From contig NZ_WQHX01000003.1 of NCBI RefSeq assembly GCF_013035425.1, positions 137,001 through 201,000 on the forward strand: DNA of 64,000 bases. The letters are read 5' to 3'. The notes beneath the pieces were generated by a model. The model did not search any database, was not told the DNA's origin, and saw only the letters and a list, made by a program, of their open reading frames with translations. Positions 19,956 to 29,408 of the stretch are shown here, in pieces. Positions within the stretch are counted from its first letter, which is position 1. Every line of letters starts with the position of its first letter. This stretch comes from Ruegeria arenilitoris (GTDB lineage Bacteria > Pseudomonadota > Alphaproteobacteria > Rhodobacterales > Rhodobacteraceae). Made by a program: the position numbers and the translations under genes.

Positions 19956-20864
19956 ATGACCAAACATGCCGGATTTATAGCACTAATCGGAGAGCCTAAC
20001 GCGGGCAAATCCACTTTGTTGAACCGCATGGTTGGGGCCAAGATTTCGATTGTGACTCACAAAGTGCAGACCACGCGGGCTCGAATCCGTGGCGTCGCAA
20101 TGGAAGGCGATGCACAGCTGATATTTGTGGATACTCCCGGACTTTTCAAACCGCGCCGCCGGCTTGACCGGGCGATGGTTGCCGCGGCTTGGGGCGGGGC
20201 GGCTGATGCTGATATCGTGGTCCTGATGGTCGAAGCCCACCGCGGGATCACTGAAGGGGTTGAACGTATACTCGATGGCCTCGAAGAGATCGGGCAAAAC
20301 CGCAAGGTTGCCCTGGCAATCAACAAGATCGACAAAGTGCCGTCGGAGAAGCTATTGGCGCTGACATCTGACCTGAACGCACGTTATCCATTTTCCGAAA
20401 CTTTCATGATTTCGGCGGAGCGCGGTCACGGTGTGGATGATCTACGCAAGTGGCTGGCATCTCAGCTGCCAGAGGGTCCATGGCTCTATCCCGAAGATCA
20501 AATCGCTGATCTGCCTTTGCGCATGATTGCGTCGGAAATGACGCGTGAGAAATTGACCCTGCGCCTGCATCAGGAACTGCCCTATCAACTAACCGTTGAA
20601 ACTGAGAACTGGGAAGAACGCAAGGACGGGTCAGCCAAGATTGATCAGGTCATTTATGTAATGCGGGACGGCCACAAAGGCATTGTGCTTGGTAAAAAGG
20701 GTGAGACGATAAAGGCGGTAAGCCAAGCGGCTCGTGCAGAGTTAGAAGAATTTCTAGACCGCAAAATCCACCTGTTCCTGCAGGTTAAAGTCCGTCCTAA
20801 CTGGTTAGAGGAATCCGAGCGTTATTCGGAGATGGGACTGGACTTCAAAGACGGTAACGCATGA
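19956..20864 (+). CDS. era: GTPase Era
   Basis: A 302-residue GTPase in 16S rRNA maturation. G1 is GEPNAGKS, G2 lies in TTRARIRG, G3 DTPG and G4 NKID; a C-terminal KH domain includes VLGKKGETIKAV. I place the start at the ATG at 19956 (MTKHAGFIALIGE), the family N-terminus. In-frame ATGs at 19926, which has a GGGATAGAG upstream, and at 19845 are possible, so the true start is uncertain. The stop overlaps the next gene (ATGA). Confidence 0.95.
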   Translation: MTKHAGFIALIGEPNAGKSTLLNRMVGAKISIVTHKVQTTRARIRGVAMEGDAQLIFVDTPGLFKPRRRLDRAMVAAAWGGAADADIVVLMVEAHRGITEGVERILDGLEEIGQNRKVALAINKIDKVPSEKLLALTSDLNARYPFSETFMISAERGHGVDDLRKWLASQLPEGPWLYPEDQIADLPLRMIASEMTREKLTLRLHQELPYQLTVETENWEERKDGSAKIDQVIYVMRDGHKGIVLGKKGETIKAVSQAARAELEEFLDRKIHLFLQVKVRPNWLEESERYSEMGLDFKDGNA

Positions 20865-21190
20865 CCCGACTGACGGCGGAATTCTGGGTTCACGCCTACC
20901 TGGCGCGTTTGCGGTTTCAAGAAATTCCTGCCTTTGTGGTTGCCCACGGCGACGACACAGCTGGTGCGGTTTTGGTCAAGTTGAATACTCTGGATGGTCA
21001 AGCCACGGCATTTCAACGCAGCTTTGACCTGATGAGCGGTGAACGCAAATGGATCGAGTTGTCCAACGGTCCCGAGAAGGACGTAGATCAGGCAATTCAA
21101 CGCCAACGTAGTTTTGACCCCGACCTTTGGGTGATCGAAGTCGAAGATCGGCAGGGGCGACACATGTTGGGGGAAGAGGGGCTGGATTAG
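20861..21190 (+). CDS. DUF1491-family protein
   Basis: A 109-residue protein. The start MTRLTAEFWVHAYLARLR and the WVIEVEDRQGRHML end fit DUF1491, a family usually found beside era in Rhodobacterales. Its start overlaps the era stop by four bases, implying translational coupling. No catalytic motif is apparent and the role is unknown. Confidence 0.85.
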   Translation: MTRLTAEFWVHAYLARLRFQEIPAFVVAHGDDTAGAVLVKLNTLDGQATAFQRSFDLMSGERKWIELSNGPEKDVDQAIQRQRSFDPDLWVIEVEDRQGRHMLGEEGLD

Positions 21191-21282
21191 TTCCAGGTTG
21201 CCAGTCGTCTGCGATGTGGAGCAATAAATTCGAAACTCTTCAAGTCCTACGGCAAAGTTTTGGCGCCTTGAAACCAATCTGT

Positions 21283-22053
21283 TTATTTTAAACGATAGAT
21301 CGCATTGCGTCCGAATTTCGCATCCAACTCGTAACCTGTATCAGTAAGCAATTTGCCAAGGTCTGATTTCCAGGCCTTGTTGTGCTCGACCTCAAACAAA
21401 ACGGATTTTGGCAGTTGTGCAATCGGCATATCGGACAACAATGGCGCCAAGACACGATCTTCGTGGCCTTCGACATCGACTTTTATGAAATCAATTGGCG
21501 TTTGTTTATCTGGAGGCAAAAAGTCACTTAATTTTCGAACTTGAACGCGAGTAGGTGTCGCGCCTTTTTTGGGTTTACTTAAGCTAGCCTCGCCCAAATT
21601 TGTGTCGACTGGAACGTAAAGGTCCAACTCGCCCGCGCCGTCAGAAATGGCGCAACGATGAACCTGAATGCTGTTGAAGCCGTTCAACGCAATATTCTTT
21701 TCTAGTCTGGCGCGCATGGTTGGATTTGGCTCGAACGCATGGATGGCAGAACCAGGCAAAGCAATAGCAGCGATTCTAAGGCTATAAACCCCTGCATTGG
21801 CACCAACATCATAGGCGGTAATCGGGCGATCCGGCAGACCGTTCAAAACGTGGTTTAACGCACGTTCTTCCATCGTTTTCCCTTTTTGCCAAATCAGAAA
21901 CTCGGTATGATTGTCAGACGGATGGACCTCCATTCGGCAACCTTTGTAGTCAACTTCGGTAGGACGTAGGTTGCGTCGAATTAACCGCTTAATTTTCTTC
22001 GGAGTCGTCGGATCGTTGCAAATCTGTCGAAGAAGATCGTGGGGCCATTCCAT
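21283..22053 (-). CDS. FkbM-family SAM methyltransferase
   Basis: A 256-residue protein. The SAM-binding motif ITAYDVGANAGVYSLRIA (about residues 77-94), an acidic FEPNP after strand 2, and IDFIKVDVEGHEDRVL match FkbM methyltransferases, which often act on sugars or polysaccharides. It stands on the opposite strand inside the era-recO housekeeping run and has no glycosyltransferase neighbour. The insertion splits the DUF1491 gene from recO. Confidence 0.88.
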   Translation of the reverse strand: MEWPHDLLRQICNDPTTPKKIKRLIRRNLRPTEVDYKGCRMEVHPSDNHTEFLIWQKGKTMEERALNHVLNGLPDRPITAYDVGANAGVYSLRIAAIALPGSAIHAFEPNPTMRARLEKNIALNGFNSIQVHRCAISDGAGELDLYVPVDTNLGEASLSKPKKGATPTRVQVRKLSDFLPPDKQTPIDFIKVDVEGHEDRVLAPLLSDMPIAQLPKSVLFEVEHNKAWKSDLGKLLTDTGYELDAKFGRNAIYRLK

Positions 22054-22397
22054 AAAGTCGTGTCTCGTACCTGCAGAAAACGTTTCCTGGGGAACCTAAT
22101 ATCATTTGGGCTGCTTACTGAAACCAGATTATTCGCTCAATTGATCGGCGGCGGCATTCATATCTACGGCCATCACAAAAAACCTTGCTGAAGATATGTG
22201 GTTGCCAGCAACTTACGGACTAGATTTCTGCGAAATGTTGCCATCAAAACTTGGTCTGGCTACACGAACCAAGTACCTTGACAAAGAGTTTCTTTAGCCA
22301 GGACCGCATAAAGAAAAAATACACAGCGAGTAAGGGAGGACCGCTTTTGTTGCATTCAATTGGTCAGAAGTTCATCAAATCCGACCTTGGTCGGGTT
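22054..22397. other. Gap upstream of the SemiSWEET-like gene
   Basis: About 340 bases between the FkbM gene start and the SemiSWEET-like reading frame. It is AT-richer than its surroundings. The last bases form a CCGACC-TT-GGTCGG inverted repeat (22381-22394) just before the ATG. I see no gene. Confidence 0.4.
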
Positions 22398-22670
22398 ATG
22401 AAGCATTTTGAGGGATTCATGGTGTTCGTCGGCGTCGTTGGACCCTTTGCAACACTTCAACAGCTGGCGAAGCTTTATTTCACCCATTCACAGCATGCGC
22501 CCGGTCAATCACTGGTTACGTAGTCGCTGTATGCGGCATTGTCGGTTCTTTGGTTCGTCTATGGTCTGATGGTCAACAAACTGCCGATTTATGTAGGCAA
22601 TGGCAATTCAATGGTACTCAATGCGATCATGGTTGTTGGTATCCTTCTGCACGCAGGTGTTACGTTCTAA
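22398..22670 (+). pseudogene. SemiSWEET-like sugar transporter interrupted by an amber codon
   Basis: Reading from the ATG at 22398 through to the TAA at 22668-22670 gives 90 codons with a single internal stop, TAG at 22521-22523 (codon 42). Both sides look like one SemiSWEET (MtN3/PQ-loop) protein: HFEGFMVFVGVVGPFATLQQLAKLY before the stop, then SLYAALSVLWFVYGLM and YVGNGNSMVLNAIMVVGIL after it, three membrane helices in all. A Trp (TGG) is expected at the stop position just before SLYA, so one G-to-A change would explain it. The upstream SD is weak. It is either a recent pseudogene or a sequencing error. Confidence 0.75.
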
Positions 22671-22758
22671 ACATCATCTAAGCTGTCCGACTTGCGGCGT
22701 TGAACGCTTTGCGGTTTTCTAGATCAGTAAGAACCACCCCAGCAGAATAGGACAGGAC

Positions 22759-23484
22759 TTGGACTGGCGCGATCACGGTATACTTCTGACCTCACGCCGC
22801 CACGGCGAAACGTCTGCGATCATCGAAGTCTTTACCGAGTCTCATGGCAGACACGCAGGCGTCGTCCGTGGTGGTACAAGTCGAAAAATTGCCCCTGTTC
22901 TGCAGCCAGGAGCTCAATTGGATCTGTTGTGGCGCGCGCGTTTGGAGGAACATATTGGGACGTTTCAAGTTGAACCGTTGCGGTCCCGCGCCGCCGCCGC
23001 GTTTTCAGGGCGTCTCGCATTGGCGGGGTTGAATGCAGTTGTCGCCCTTCTTTCTTTTTGCATGCCAGAACGCGAACCTCATCCGGGTATTTATAAACAA
23101 ACCGAACAACTTATGGACCTATTGAGTCAGGACGAGGTTTGGCCGCTTGCCTATATGCGGTGGGAGCTCGCTTTGTTGGAAGAGCTCGGGTTTGGCCTGG
23201 ATCTCAGCCGGTGTGCAGTAAACGGTGCGACGGAAGGGTTGTCATTCGTGTCACCAAAATCAGGCCGAGCTGTAAGTGCAGAGGGCGCTGGTGAATGGGC
23301 TGGCAAGCTGCTGCCGTTACCACCTTGCTTGCGAGGAGAAGGGAACGCACCAGACGAAGAAATCGCTCAGGGCTTGCGTACCACAGGATATTTTCTCCAA
23401 CATCGGGTTGCTCCGTCCTTAGGTCACTCACCAATACCCGAGGCCCGAGCCCGATTTATTGATCAATTCAATCGACGGCTTTGA
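22759..23484 (+). CDS. recO: DNA repair protein RecO
   Basis: A 241-residue recombination mediator. The N-terminal OB fold starts [26 protein letters not shown], as in alphaproteobacterial RecO. The start is TTG at 22759 with AGGA upstream; no ATG gives the family N-terminus. It is the far end of the rnc-era-recO cluster. Its last 17 bases overlap the end of the convergent META-domain gene. Confidence 0.93.
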   Translation: MDWRDHGILLTSRRHGETSAIIEVFTESHGRHAGVVRGGTSRKIAPVLQPGAQLDLLWRARLEEHIGTFQVEPLRSRAAAAFSGRLALAGLNAVVALLSFCMPEREPHPGIYKQTEQLMDLLSQDEVWPLAYMRWELALLEELGFGLDLSRCAVNGATEGLSFVSPKSGRAVSAEGAGEWAGKLLPLPPCLRGEGNAPDEEIAQGLRTTGYFLQHRVAPSLGHSPIPEARARFIDQFNRRL

Positions 23485-23860
23485 ACACCATCTCGTGACC
23501 ATCGTCATTGCGCAGGATAAGGACATTGCCTGAGACTTCAGACTGCGTCATTGCCATGAGGGCGGCAAAGAAGAACCCTTCGGCTTCAATTCCTGCGCAG
23601 GACGCTCTGGTTGCGATCAGGTCTTCTATTTCGAACCAAGGATATGGCGCACTGAGTTTACCTTCGTAACTGTTGCAGGGACCGTTCCCCGCAATGCGCC
23701 CCTCCTGCGGAAAACGTACTAGGGCGCTTGCGTCGAAAACCTGACCGTCAACTTCTTGTAGCGCCCAGACCCGATCGGCTGCGCCGTAGGCGGCGACCGT
23801 TTCATCCTTGTCGCACTGAAACAGGGAAAATAAGGGCAGGATCAATAACCAACGTGGCAT
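23468..23860 (-). CDS. META/HslJ-domain envelope protein
   Basis: A 130-residue protein with a hydrophobic N-terminus ([14 protein letters not shown]) that reads as a short signal sequence with a lipobox-like Cys at position 16. The rest is a META-type beta domain: [27 protein letters not shown], and ATRASCAG. HslJ-like proteins are linked to novobiocin tolerance or motility in other bacteria. It overlaps the recO 3' end by 17 bases on the opposite strand. Confidence 0.72.
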   Translation of the reverse strand: MPRWLLILPLFSLFQCDKDETVAAYGAADRVWALQEVDGQVFDASALVRFPQEGRIAGNGPCNSYEGKLSAPYPWFEIEDLIATRASCAGIEAEGFFFAALMAMTQSEVSGNVLILRNDDGHEMVFKAVD

Positions 23861-23904
23861 AAATAGTACCTAGCGTATCCCGGTCACACATCGAATTGAT
23901 GCGC

Positions 23905-24456
23905 TCATCCCACACCTCCACTGGCTCGCAACAACTCCTCGCGGACCTCCATGCGCGGTCGCCAGTTGTACCGGGTATCGTCAACAACAGGTGCCCAAAA
24001 CAAATCACCCCCATATCGCCAAGGGTCCAGTATGATACCCTGATACATCGAGTCCCCGGCTTTGCTGATAAGGGCTGAATGGTGAATGATGCGAAATGTT
24101 GTCGGCGGTGAGGTCACCCAATGCAGTGAAAGAGTACGAAACTCTTCCTGCCGCAACCGCTTCAGCATGTCTTCCGCCCAATGATTACACAATCCGCGTT
24201 CGCGAAATCCGTTGATGACTTTGGCATTGTGCACGATCGCCGAGTCAGTGACTCGGTATTCCCGTTTCAACTGTTGGGAGTAGGAATAGGCAATTTCCGC
24301 AGCGCGTCTCGCTTCGTTTGGGTCAACCTCCGGGCCCAATGCCTGAATAGATTGCGCCAAATCGTCGACATCGCCTTGTGTCTCAGAAGGGCCAGCGGAG
24401 CACCCGGCCAAAACCAGGGTCATCGAAATGACCAAAAGCGTCGTAATGATTTTCAA
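23905..24456 (-). CDS. Putative lipoprotein of unknown function
   Basis: A 183-residue protein with a lipoprotein signal: KIITTLLVISMTLVLAGC, lipobox LAGC with lipidated Cys at about residue 19. The mature part has a helical N-terminal section (ARRAAEIAYSYSQQLKREY) then CNHWAEDMLKRLRQEEF and a C-terminal part rich in Trp and aromatic residues (SMYQGIILDPWRYGGDLFWAPV). I do not recognise a named family. It precedes the META gene on the same strand by 44 bases. Confidence 0.75.
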   Translation of the reverse strand: MKIITTLLVISMTLVLAGCSAGPSETQGDVDDLAQSIQALGPEVDPNEARRAAEIAYSYSQQLKREYRVTDSAIVHNAKVINGFRERGLCNHWAEDMLKRLRQEEFRTLSLHWVTSPPTTFRIIHHSALISKAGDSMYQGIILDPWRYGGDLFWAPVVDDTRYNWRPRMEVREELLRASGGVG

Positions 24457-24579
24457 ACTTGCGTCCCCTTTTGGTCCCCGGACATCGGCAATGGGTCTTT
24501 TGCTGCTGACTTCGTTTTTGCGAAATCATCAACGGATCAAAAGGGGAAGTTCCCCCCGCTGCACATCATGATGCCTGTT

Positions 24580-24615
24580 CAAAAGAAAGAAAAGACCCTG
24601 CGCAAAAGCCGGGTC
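24580..24615 (-). terminator. Terminator of the acyl-CoA dehydrogenase gene
   Basis: In the minus-strand RNA, GACCC (24615-24611) pairs with GGGUC (24598-24594) and is followed by a pyrimidine tract UUUUCUUUCUUUU. It lies 29 bases past the stop codon of the dehydrogenase gene. Confidence 0.6.
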
Positions 24616-24643
24616 AAGTTGGGGAAACCGCAACGGCGTCGAA

Positions 24644-26335
24644 TTAGGCGAGCAACCGTCGCGCGATAACCTGCGCTTGAATTTCTGCAGCGCCTTCGAA
24701 AATGTTCAGAATACGTGCATCGCAAAGCACCCGGCTAATCTTGTATTCAAGTGCAAAACCATTTCCGCCATGAATTTGTAAACCATTGTCAGCAGCGGCC
24801 CATGCCACTCTCGCGCCCAACAGTTTGGCCATACCAGCCTCAAGGTCGCATCGCTGGCCGTGGTCTTTTTCCCAAGCCGAAAAATAGGTAAGTTGGCGGG
24901 CTATCATGATTTCGACCGCCATCATTGCCAACTTGCCAGAAACCCGGGGAAAGTTGATAAGCGATTTACCGAATTGCTTGCGGTCCTGCGCATATTGCAT
25001 CGCGATGTCCAGCGCGCTTTGAGCCACACCAATGGCTCGGGCGGCGGTTTGGATGCGCGCGGACTCGAAGGTTTCCATAAGCTGTTTGAAGCCCTTACCT
25101 TCCTCACCACCCAAAAGGTTCTCGGCCTTTACGTGGAAACCATCAAAACCCAACTCGTATTCCTTCATACCGCGGTAGCCCAGAACCTCGATTTCGCCTC
25201 CGGTCATCCCGGGTGTGGGGAAAGGCTCCTGATCCGTGCCGGGGGTCTTTTCTGCCAGGAACATGGACAGGCCACGGTGGTCGGTACTTTCCGGGTTGGT
25301 GCGGGCCAGCAACGTCATTACGTGGGTACGTGCTGCGTGGGTGATCCAGGTCTTGTTTCCAGTGATGCTATAATCCCCGTTCTCGTCCTTAACCGCGCGG
25401 GTCCGGAGACTACCCAAGTCCGAGCCCGTATTCGGCTCTGTAAATACTGCAGTTGGCAAGATTTCAGCACTTGCAAGTTTAGGAAGCCATTCGGCCTTTT
25501 GTTCGTCGGTACCGCCTGCAAGGATCAGCTCTGCCGCGATTTCCGAACGGGTACCAAGAGAACCCACTCCAATATACCCGCGCGACAGTTCTTCGGACAC
25601 CACGCACATTGAAGCCTTGGACAAGCCAAAGCCGCCAAACTCTTCGGGTATCGTCAGGCCGAAGACGCCCATTTCAGCCAGTTCCTCGATGACTTCAATC
25701 GGGATCAGCTCATCCTTGAGATGCCATTCATGGGCATTCGGCTCGACCTTTTCGATGGAGTATCTTCGGAACTGATCGCGGATCATCTCCAACTCTTCTT
25801 CAAGACCGGAAGCGCCAAACATAGTCGCTCCAAATTGGTCTTGCATCAACTCGACCAAGCGGGTGCGCGCGGCCTGACTGTTGGCCTGTGCCATCAAAGA
25901 TTGAACTTCATTGCACTGAAAGCCGGACAGCGCATCCCAACCCAGTCCCAAATCTTGCAACCGCACGACCTCGCCCTGGTTCATCGGAATACCGCCCGCG
26001 ACCTGGTGGAGATACTCGCCAAACGCTATCTGATGTAACAGTTGCTCGATTTCTCCGAATTTTCCTTTGGCTGATAGCGCCTCTGCCCATCGCTGCATTT
26101 GCTTAAGTGATTGATGGTAAGTGGCAAGCCATGCCAACCCGTGGGCTGCCGTTTGGTGTTCTTCAACCAACGCTCCTGAAACGCGACCATCCTGTGTCAC
26201 CAATTCAAGAACTGCCACGCGAGCACGGCAAAAGACATTCTCAACCGCCGGTATCGCTGCGCCGGTCAAAGTTAACAGGTCAGGCAAAATAGGAGTTTGG
26301 GTCATGTCAGTCATGTCTTGTCCGTCATGGGCCAT
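24644..26335 (-). CDS. mcd: Acyl-CoA dehydrogenase with long N-terminal extension, probably (2S)-methylsuccinyl-CoA dehydrogenase
   Basis: A 563-residue flavoprotein. Residues from about 180 onward form the acyl-CoA dehydrogenase fold: TIPEEFGGFGLS, FTEPNTGSDLGSLRTRA, DRKQFGKSLINFPRV, and a C-terminal FEGAAEIQ with probable catalytic base E547. The first 170 residues are a helical extension (AHGLAWLATYHQSLKQMQRWAE), the hallmark of methylsuccinyl-CoA dehydrogenase of the ethylmalonyl-CoA pathway. DmdC-type enzymes also have extra length, so the call is probable. The start at 26335 has AGAAGGA upstream; ATGs at 26314 and 26305 are in frame. No other pathway gene is nearby. Confidence 0.72.
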   Translation of the reverse strand: MAHDGQDMTDMTQTPILPDLLTLTGAAIPAVENVFCRARVAVLELVTQDGRVSGALVEEHQTAAHGLAWLATYHQSLKQMQRWAEALSAKGKFGEIEQLLHQIAFGEYLHQVAGGIPMNQGEVVRLQDLGLGWDALSGFQCNEVQSLMAQANSQAARTRLVELMQDQFGATMFGASGLEEELEMIRDQFRRYSIEKVEPNAHEWHLKDELIPIEVIEELAEMGVFGLTIPEEFGGFGLSKASMCVVSEELSRGYIGVGSLGTRSEIAAELILAGGTDEQKAEWLPKLASAEILPTAVFTEPNTGSDLGSLRTRAVKDENGDYSITGNKTWITHAARTHVMTLLARTNPESTDHRGLSMFLAEKTPGTDQEPFPTPGMTGGEIEVLGYRGMKEYELGFDGFHVKAENLLGGEEGKGFKQLMETFESARIQTAARAIGVAQSALDIAMQYAQDRKQFGKSLINFPRVSGKLAMMAVEIMIARQLTYFSAWEKDHGQRCDLEAGMAKLLGARVAWAAADNGLQIHGGNGFALEYKISRVLCDARILNIFEGAAEIQAQVIARRLLA

Positions 26336-26588
26336 GAATCGCGTCCTTCTCTGGATTGTCTGGTCATACCATGCTGCAAGTGCAGCGCAACAAAAATGCG
26401 TCAATAGCTGAAAAAAAGTTCAATAATTGCGTAATGATTTTTGCACTGCAGAGAAATTTTCGAACCCAAATTCTGTTCAAGGTCTCATTAGAGGCGATGA
26501 ATCTGTTTAGTTATACAAGTGGTGACGGGGATTGGCTGGGCCATTTTATCTTTCGGCGGAGGTATCGCCGACCACCGTTAGCAACGAG

Positions 26589-27152
26589 TTATTCTTCACG
26601 GCTTATTAGCCCGCTTCGTTTGTCAAAAAACCAAAACCCGAAATACAATCCCAGCATCAGAAAAAAGAGACCGGAAATATCGCCAATCAAAAAAGCGATG
26701 TACTCCGCCGCAGCGCTACCAAAAGTCAGATTCGTCAGCCCTGATACCAAAAAGGAAGTCACGATGCCGACTCCCATCACGCAAAGCCAACATGGTCGCT
26801 GGTGGGGGTTAGGGAACAGGTCCCAACCAAGCCATTTGCAGGAATAAAAAACAATCGGGGCGGTCGCCACTGCAATAGCCATTGCGAACAGACGGCTCGG
26901 TAAGAACACATCCCACCCGCCGACCATGGCGAATACCAAAAATACTCCCGGCAACAAAGCGATGATAGAGCGCCATCCCAAAAGCCAAGCCGACAATACG
27001 CGCACGCCGTGGGGCAGAAATAGCAGACTGGCATGGCTGGGATATTCGGGAAAGAATATGTTTTGGAGCGGCATCAATATTTCAAAAGTGAGAACTGACG
27101 CAATCACATAGGCCGATGAGGCCAGCAAAGTTTCAAAAACCCACCTTTGCAC
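26589..27152 (-). CDS. Integral membrane protein of unknown function
   Basis: A 187-residue protein with five or six hydrophobic segments (LLASSAYVIASVLTFEILMP; LPHGVRVLSAWLLGW; IIALLPGVFLVFAMVGG; LFAMAIAVATAPIVFYS; CVMGVGIVTSFLVSGL; FLIGDISGLFFLMLGLYFGFWFF). The pattern recalls MASE1-like sensor membrane modules, but no output domain is attached. The start is GTG with no clear SD and may be misplaced. It follows the winged-helix gene by 29 bases on the same strand, so the two are probably co-transcribed. Confidence 0.65.
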   Translation of the reverse strand: MQRWVFETLLASSAYVIASVLTFEILMPLQNIFFPEYPSHASLLFLPHGVRVLSAWLLGWRSIIALLPGVFLVFAMVGGWDVFLPSRLFAMAIAVATAPIVFYSCKWLGWDLFPNPHQRPCWLCVMGVGIVTSFLVSGLTNLTFGSAAAEYIAFLIGDISGLFFLMLGLYFGFWFFDKRSGLISREE

Positions 27153-27181
27153 CAGATATGTCGCCTTACATCAAATGTGCG

Positions 27182-27472
27182 TCATTTGGGGCCATGCACG
27201 ATATACCGTCCCCGGTTTGCGCTGCCGCTTTGCGACATATAGCCTTTTTGAACAAGCGACTTAAGAGCCCGGAAAAAAGTGGGGCGCGAGACACTTTGGA
27301 CCAGTGTGTGTTCAATTAGTCCGAATGTCCGAACTTCATCGTTGCGTTTGGAAAGTTCCTCTGCTGCATAGTAGATGTCGCGCTCGACCGGAGACAGCTC
27401 TTCGAGGCCCAGTGTTCTCTCCATGCTTTGCATCAACTTGCGTAATTCGGTTAGCTTCGAAATCTCAGTCAT
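27182..27472 (-). CDS. Small winged-helix DNA-binding protein
   Basis: A 96-residue protein. Residues 26-90 read as a winged helix: LSPVERDIYYAAEELSKRN, then a recognition-helix-like VSRPTFFRALKSLVQKGYM and a basic wing (ANRGRYIVHG). It resembles compact MarR-like regulators without a ligand domain. The ATG at 27472 follows ACAGGTA. The downstream membrane gene is its likely partner. Target unknown. Confidence 0.68.
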   Translation of the reverse strand: MTEISKLTELRKLMQSMERTLGLEELSPVERDIYYAAEELSKRNDEVRTFGLIEHTLVQSVSRPTFFRALKSLVQKGYMSQSGSANRGRYIVHGPK

Positions 27473-27780
27473 AACGTACCTGTCATGTTCAGTGCCAATT
27501 TCCGGTGAGTTTCGGACGCATAAGCGGTGCGTGACTAAGGCAGTCTCCGCGTAACTTATTGACACTTTTCCCCATTTTACTTGCCTTTGATCCGCCTTGA
27601 ACTGGGTGTGAGTGGTTTGGCAAAGGCAGATCAAAAGCTGTTCAAGTTTTTTCCCAACGAGTAAGCGCTGGGCCCGTCTAGTCGTATTGACGCATCAAAT
27701 TACCGCAAGCAGTAGGATCGCGCAACGCGTTCTCCGCTTGGTCAAAAGGAAGCCGTCAAAAATCGAATTTGAACGCGGCG
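27473..27780. other. Gap between the winged-helix gene and the pckA terminator
   Basis: About 310 bases that should hold the promoter of the winged-helix gene. No gene or RNA recognised; open frames here have no family resemblance. Confidence 0.45.
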
Positions 27781-27805
27781 TAAAAGGGGCCGAGGGCCCC
27801 TTTTA
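27781..27805 (-). terminator. pckA terminator hairpin
   Basis: A perfect 11-base stem (arms 27781-27791 and 27795-27805) with a three-base loop, five bases beyond the pckA stop. The U-rich part (UUUUA) is within the stem arm, so it reads well on both strands. Confidence 0.8.
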
Positions 27806-27809
27806 CCCT

Positions 27810-29408
27810 TTAGCCGATTGCAACGGCTTTAATGTCTTCGTCGATAAATGGCAGATATTGTTCAAAGTTTTCCGAGAACATTTGAACGAGTTTTTCAGCC
27901 TGCTTGTCAAATGCCACCTGGTCGTCCCAAGTGCGTCGCGGGTCTAGCAAAACCTCTGGAACGCCCGGCACGGACACAGGCACGTCAAAACCGAAATTAG
28001 CGTCCTTACGAAATTCGGCGTCGGCCAAAGATCCCTCAAGCGCGGCTGTCAATAGAGCACGTGTGGCCTTGATCGGCATACGGCTACCGACACCGTAAGC
28101 CCCACCAGTCCAGCCGGTGTTAACCAACCAGCAGGTCGCTCCATGTTGGGCAATCTTTTCACGTAGAAGGTTTCCGTAGACTTCGGGCCGTCGCGGCATA
28201 AATGGGGCGCCAAAGCAGGTCGAGAAAGTCGGCTGCGGTTCAGTCACGCCGCGCTCCGTACCTGCTACCTTTGACGTAAACCCAGACAGAAAGTGATACA
28301 TCGCCTGCGCAGGTGTCAGTCGCGCAATTGGGGGCAGCACGCCGAATGCGTCGCAAGTCAGCATGATAATATTCTTTGGATGTCCTCCAAGCGCGGTCGC
28401 TGACGCGTTAGAGATGTACTCCAATGGATATGCACACCGCATGTTCGCCGTCATCGAGTCGTTGTCGAAATCCAGTTCTTTGGTTTCCGGATCGAACACC
28501 ATGTTTTCAATCACGGTGCCAAATTTTGACGTGGTCGCGTAAATCTCAGGTTCGGCTTCTGGATTGAGATTTAGTGTTTTTGCATAGCACCCACCTTCGA
28601 AGTTGAAAGTGCCACGGTTTGACCAACCGTGCTCGTCATCCCCAATCAAAACCCGGGTCGGGTCGGCCGACAGTGTGGTCTTGCCAGTACCGGACAAGCC
28701 AAAGAACACGGCTGTGTCTACTGGGTTTCCAACCGCGTGGTTGGCCGAGCAATGCATAGGCATTACGCCCTTTTCCGGAAGCATATAGTTCAGAAGCGTG
28801 AATACTGACTTCTTATTCTCGCCCGCGTATTCAGTACCGCCGATTAGAATAAGTTTTCGATCAAAGTTCAGGGCGATCACCGTGTCGCTTTTACAATCAT
28901 GCTTTTTGGGATCGGCCTTGAAGCTTGGGCAGTTGATCACCGTAAAATCTGCAGTGAATTCATCCAAATCTTCCCGGTCGGGACGGCGCAACAAGTGTCG
29001 AATAAAAAGGTTGTGCCACGCATATTCGGTTACCATACGCACATTGATTGAATGGGCCGGATCGGCGCCGCCAACAAGGTCCTGAACAAAATAGTCCCGG
29101 CCCTTCATGTGTGCAGTCATATCGTTGTAGAGCGCGTCAAATCCCTTTGGGCTCATAGCGGCGTTGTTTTCCCACCAGATGGTGTCTTTGACGCTGTCCG
29201 TCTCAACCACGTGCTTGTCTTTGGGAGAGCGACCGGTGAACTTGCCCGTTGAGACAAGAAATGCACCCCCTTGCCCAAGCGTTCCTTCGCCCCGTTTGAT
29301 TGCTTCTTCGATCAGCGCCGGTTCGATGTAATTGTAATAGACATTTCCCAGACCCTCGATGCCCTGATTTTCGAGGCGGAATTGCGGGTTAACCCGTCCA
29401 GATGTCAT
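27810..29408 (-). CDS. pckA: Phosphoenolpyruvate carboxykinase (ATP)
   Basis: A 532-residue enzyme converting oxaloacetate to PEP for gluconeogenesis. The kinase-1a loop GLSGTGKT is at 237-244, with DDEHGW downstream as kinase-2 and [11 protein letters not shown] near residue 55. The ATG at 29408 has AAAGGAGAAG upstream; the longer frame lacks family sequence. It is divergent from chvI. In Agrobacterium and relatives pckA neighbours chvGI and is activated by it, so a regulatory link is likely here too, but no ChvI site was identified. Confidence 0.97.
   Translation of the reverse strand: MTSGRVNPQFRLENQGIEGLGNVYYNYIEPALIEEAIKRGEGTLGQGGAFLVSTGKFTGRSPKDKHVVETDSVKDTIWWENNAAMSPKGFDALYNDMTAHMKGRDYFVQDLVGGADPAHSINVRMVTEYAWHNLFIRHLLRRPDREDLDEFTADFTVINCPSFKADPKKHDCKSDTVIALNFDRKLILIGGTEYAGENKKSVFTLLNYMLPEKGVMPMHCSANHAVGNPVDTAVFFGLSGTGKTTLSADPTRVLIGDDEHGWSNRGTFNFEGGCYAKTLNLNPEAEPEIYATTSKFGTVIENMVFDPETKELDFDNDSMTANMRCAYPLEYISNASATALGGHPKNIIMLTCDAFGVLPPIARLTPAQAMYHFLSGFTSKVAGTERGVTEPQPTFSTCFGAPFMPRRPEVYGNLLREKIAQHGATCWLVNTGWTGGAYGVGSRMPIKATRALLTAALEGSLADAEFRKDANFGFDVPVSVPGVPEVLLDPRRTWDDQVAFDKQAEKLVQMFSENFEQYLPFIDEDIKAVAIG

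Noticed and set aside
22521..22523. The amber codon read as pyrrolysine or programmed readthrough
   Set aside because: Nothing in the window supports a pyrrolysine system and no stimulatory structure is seen; a nonsense change or sequencing error is simpler.
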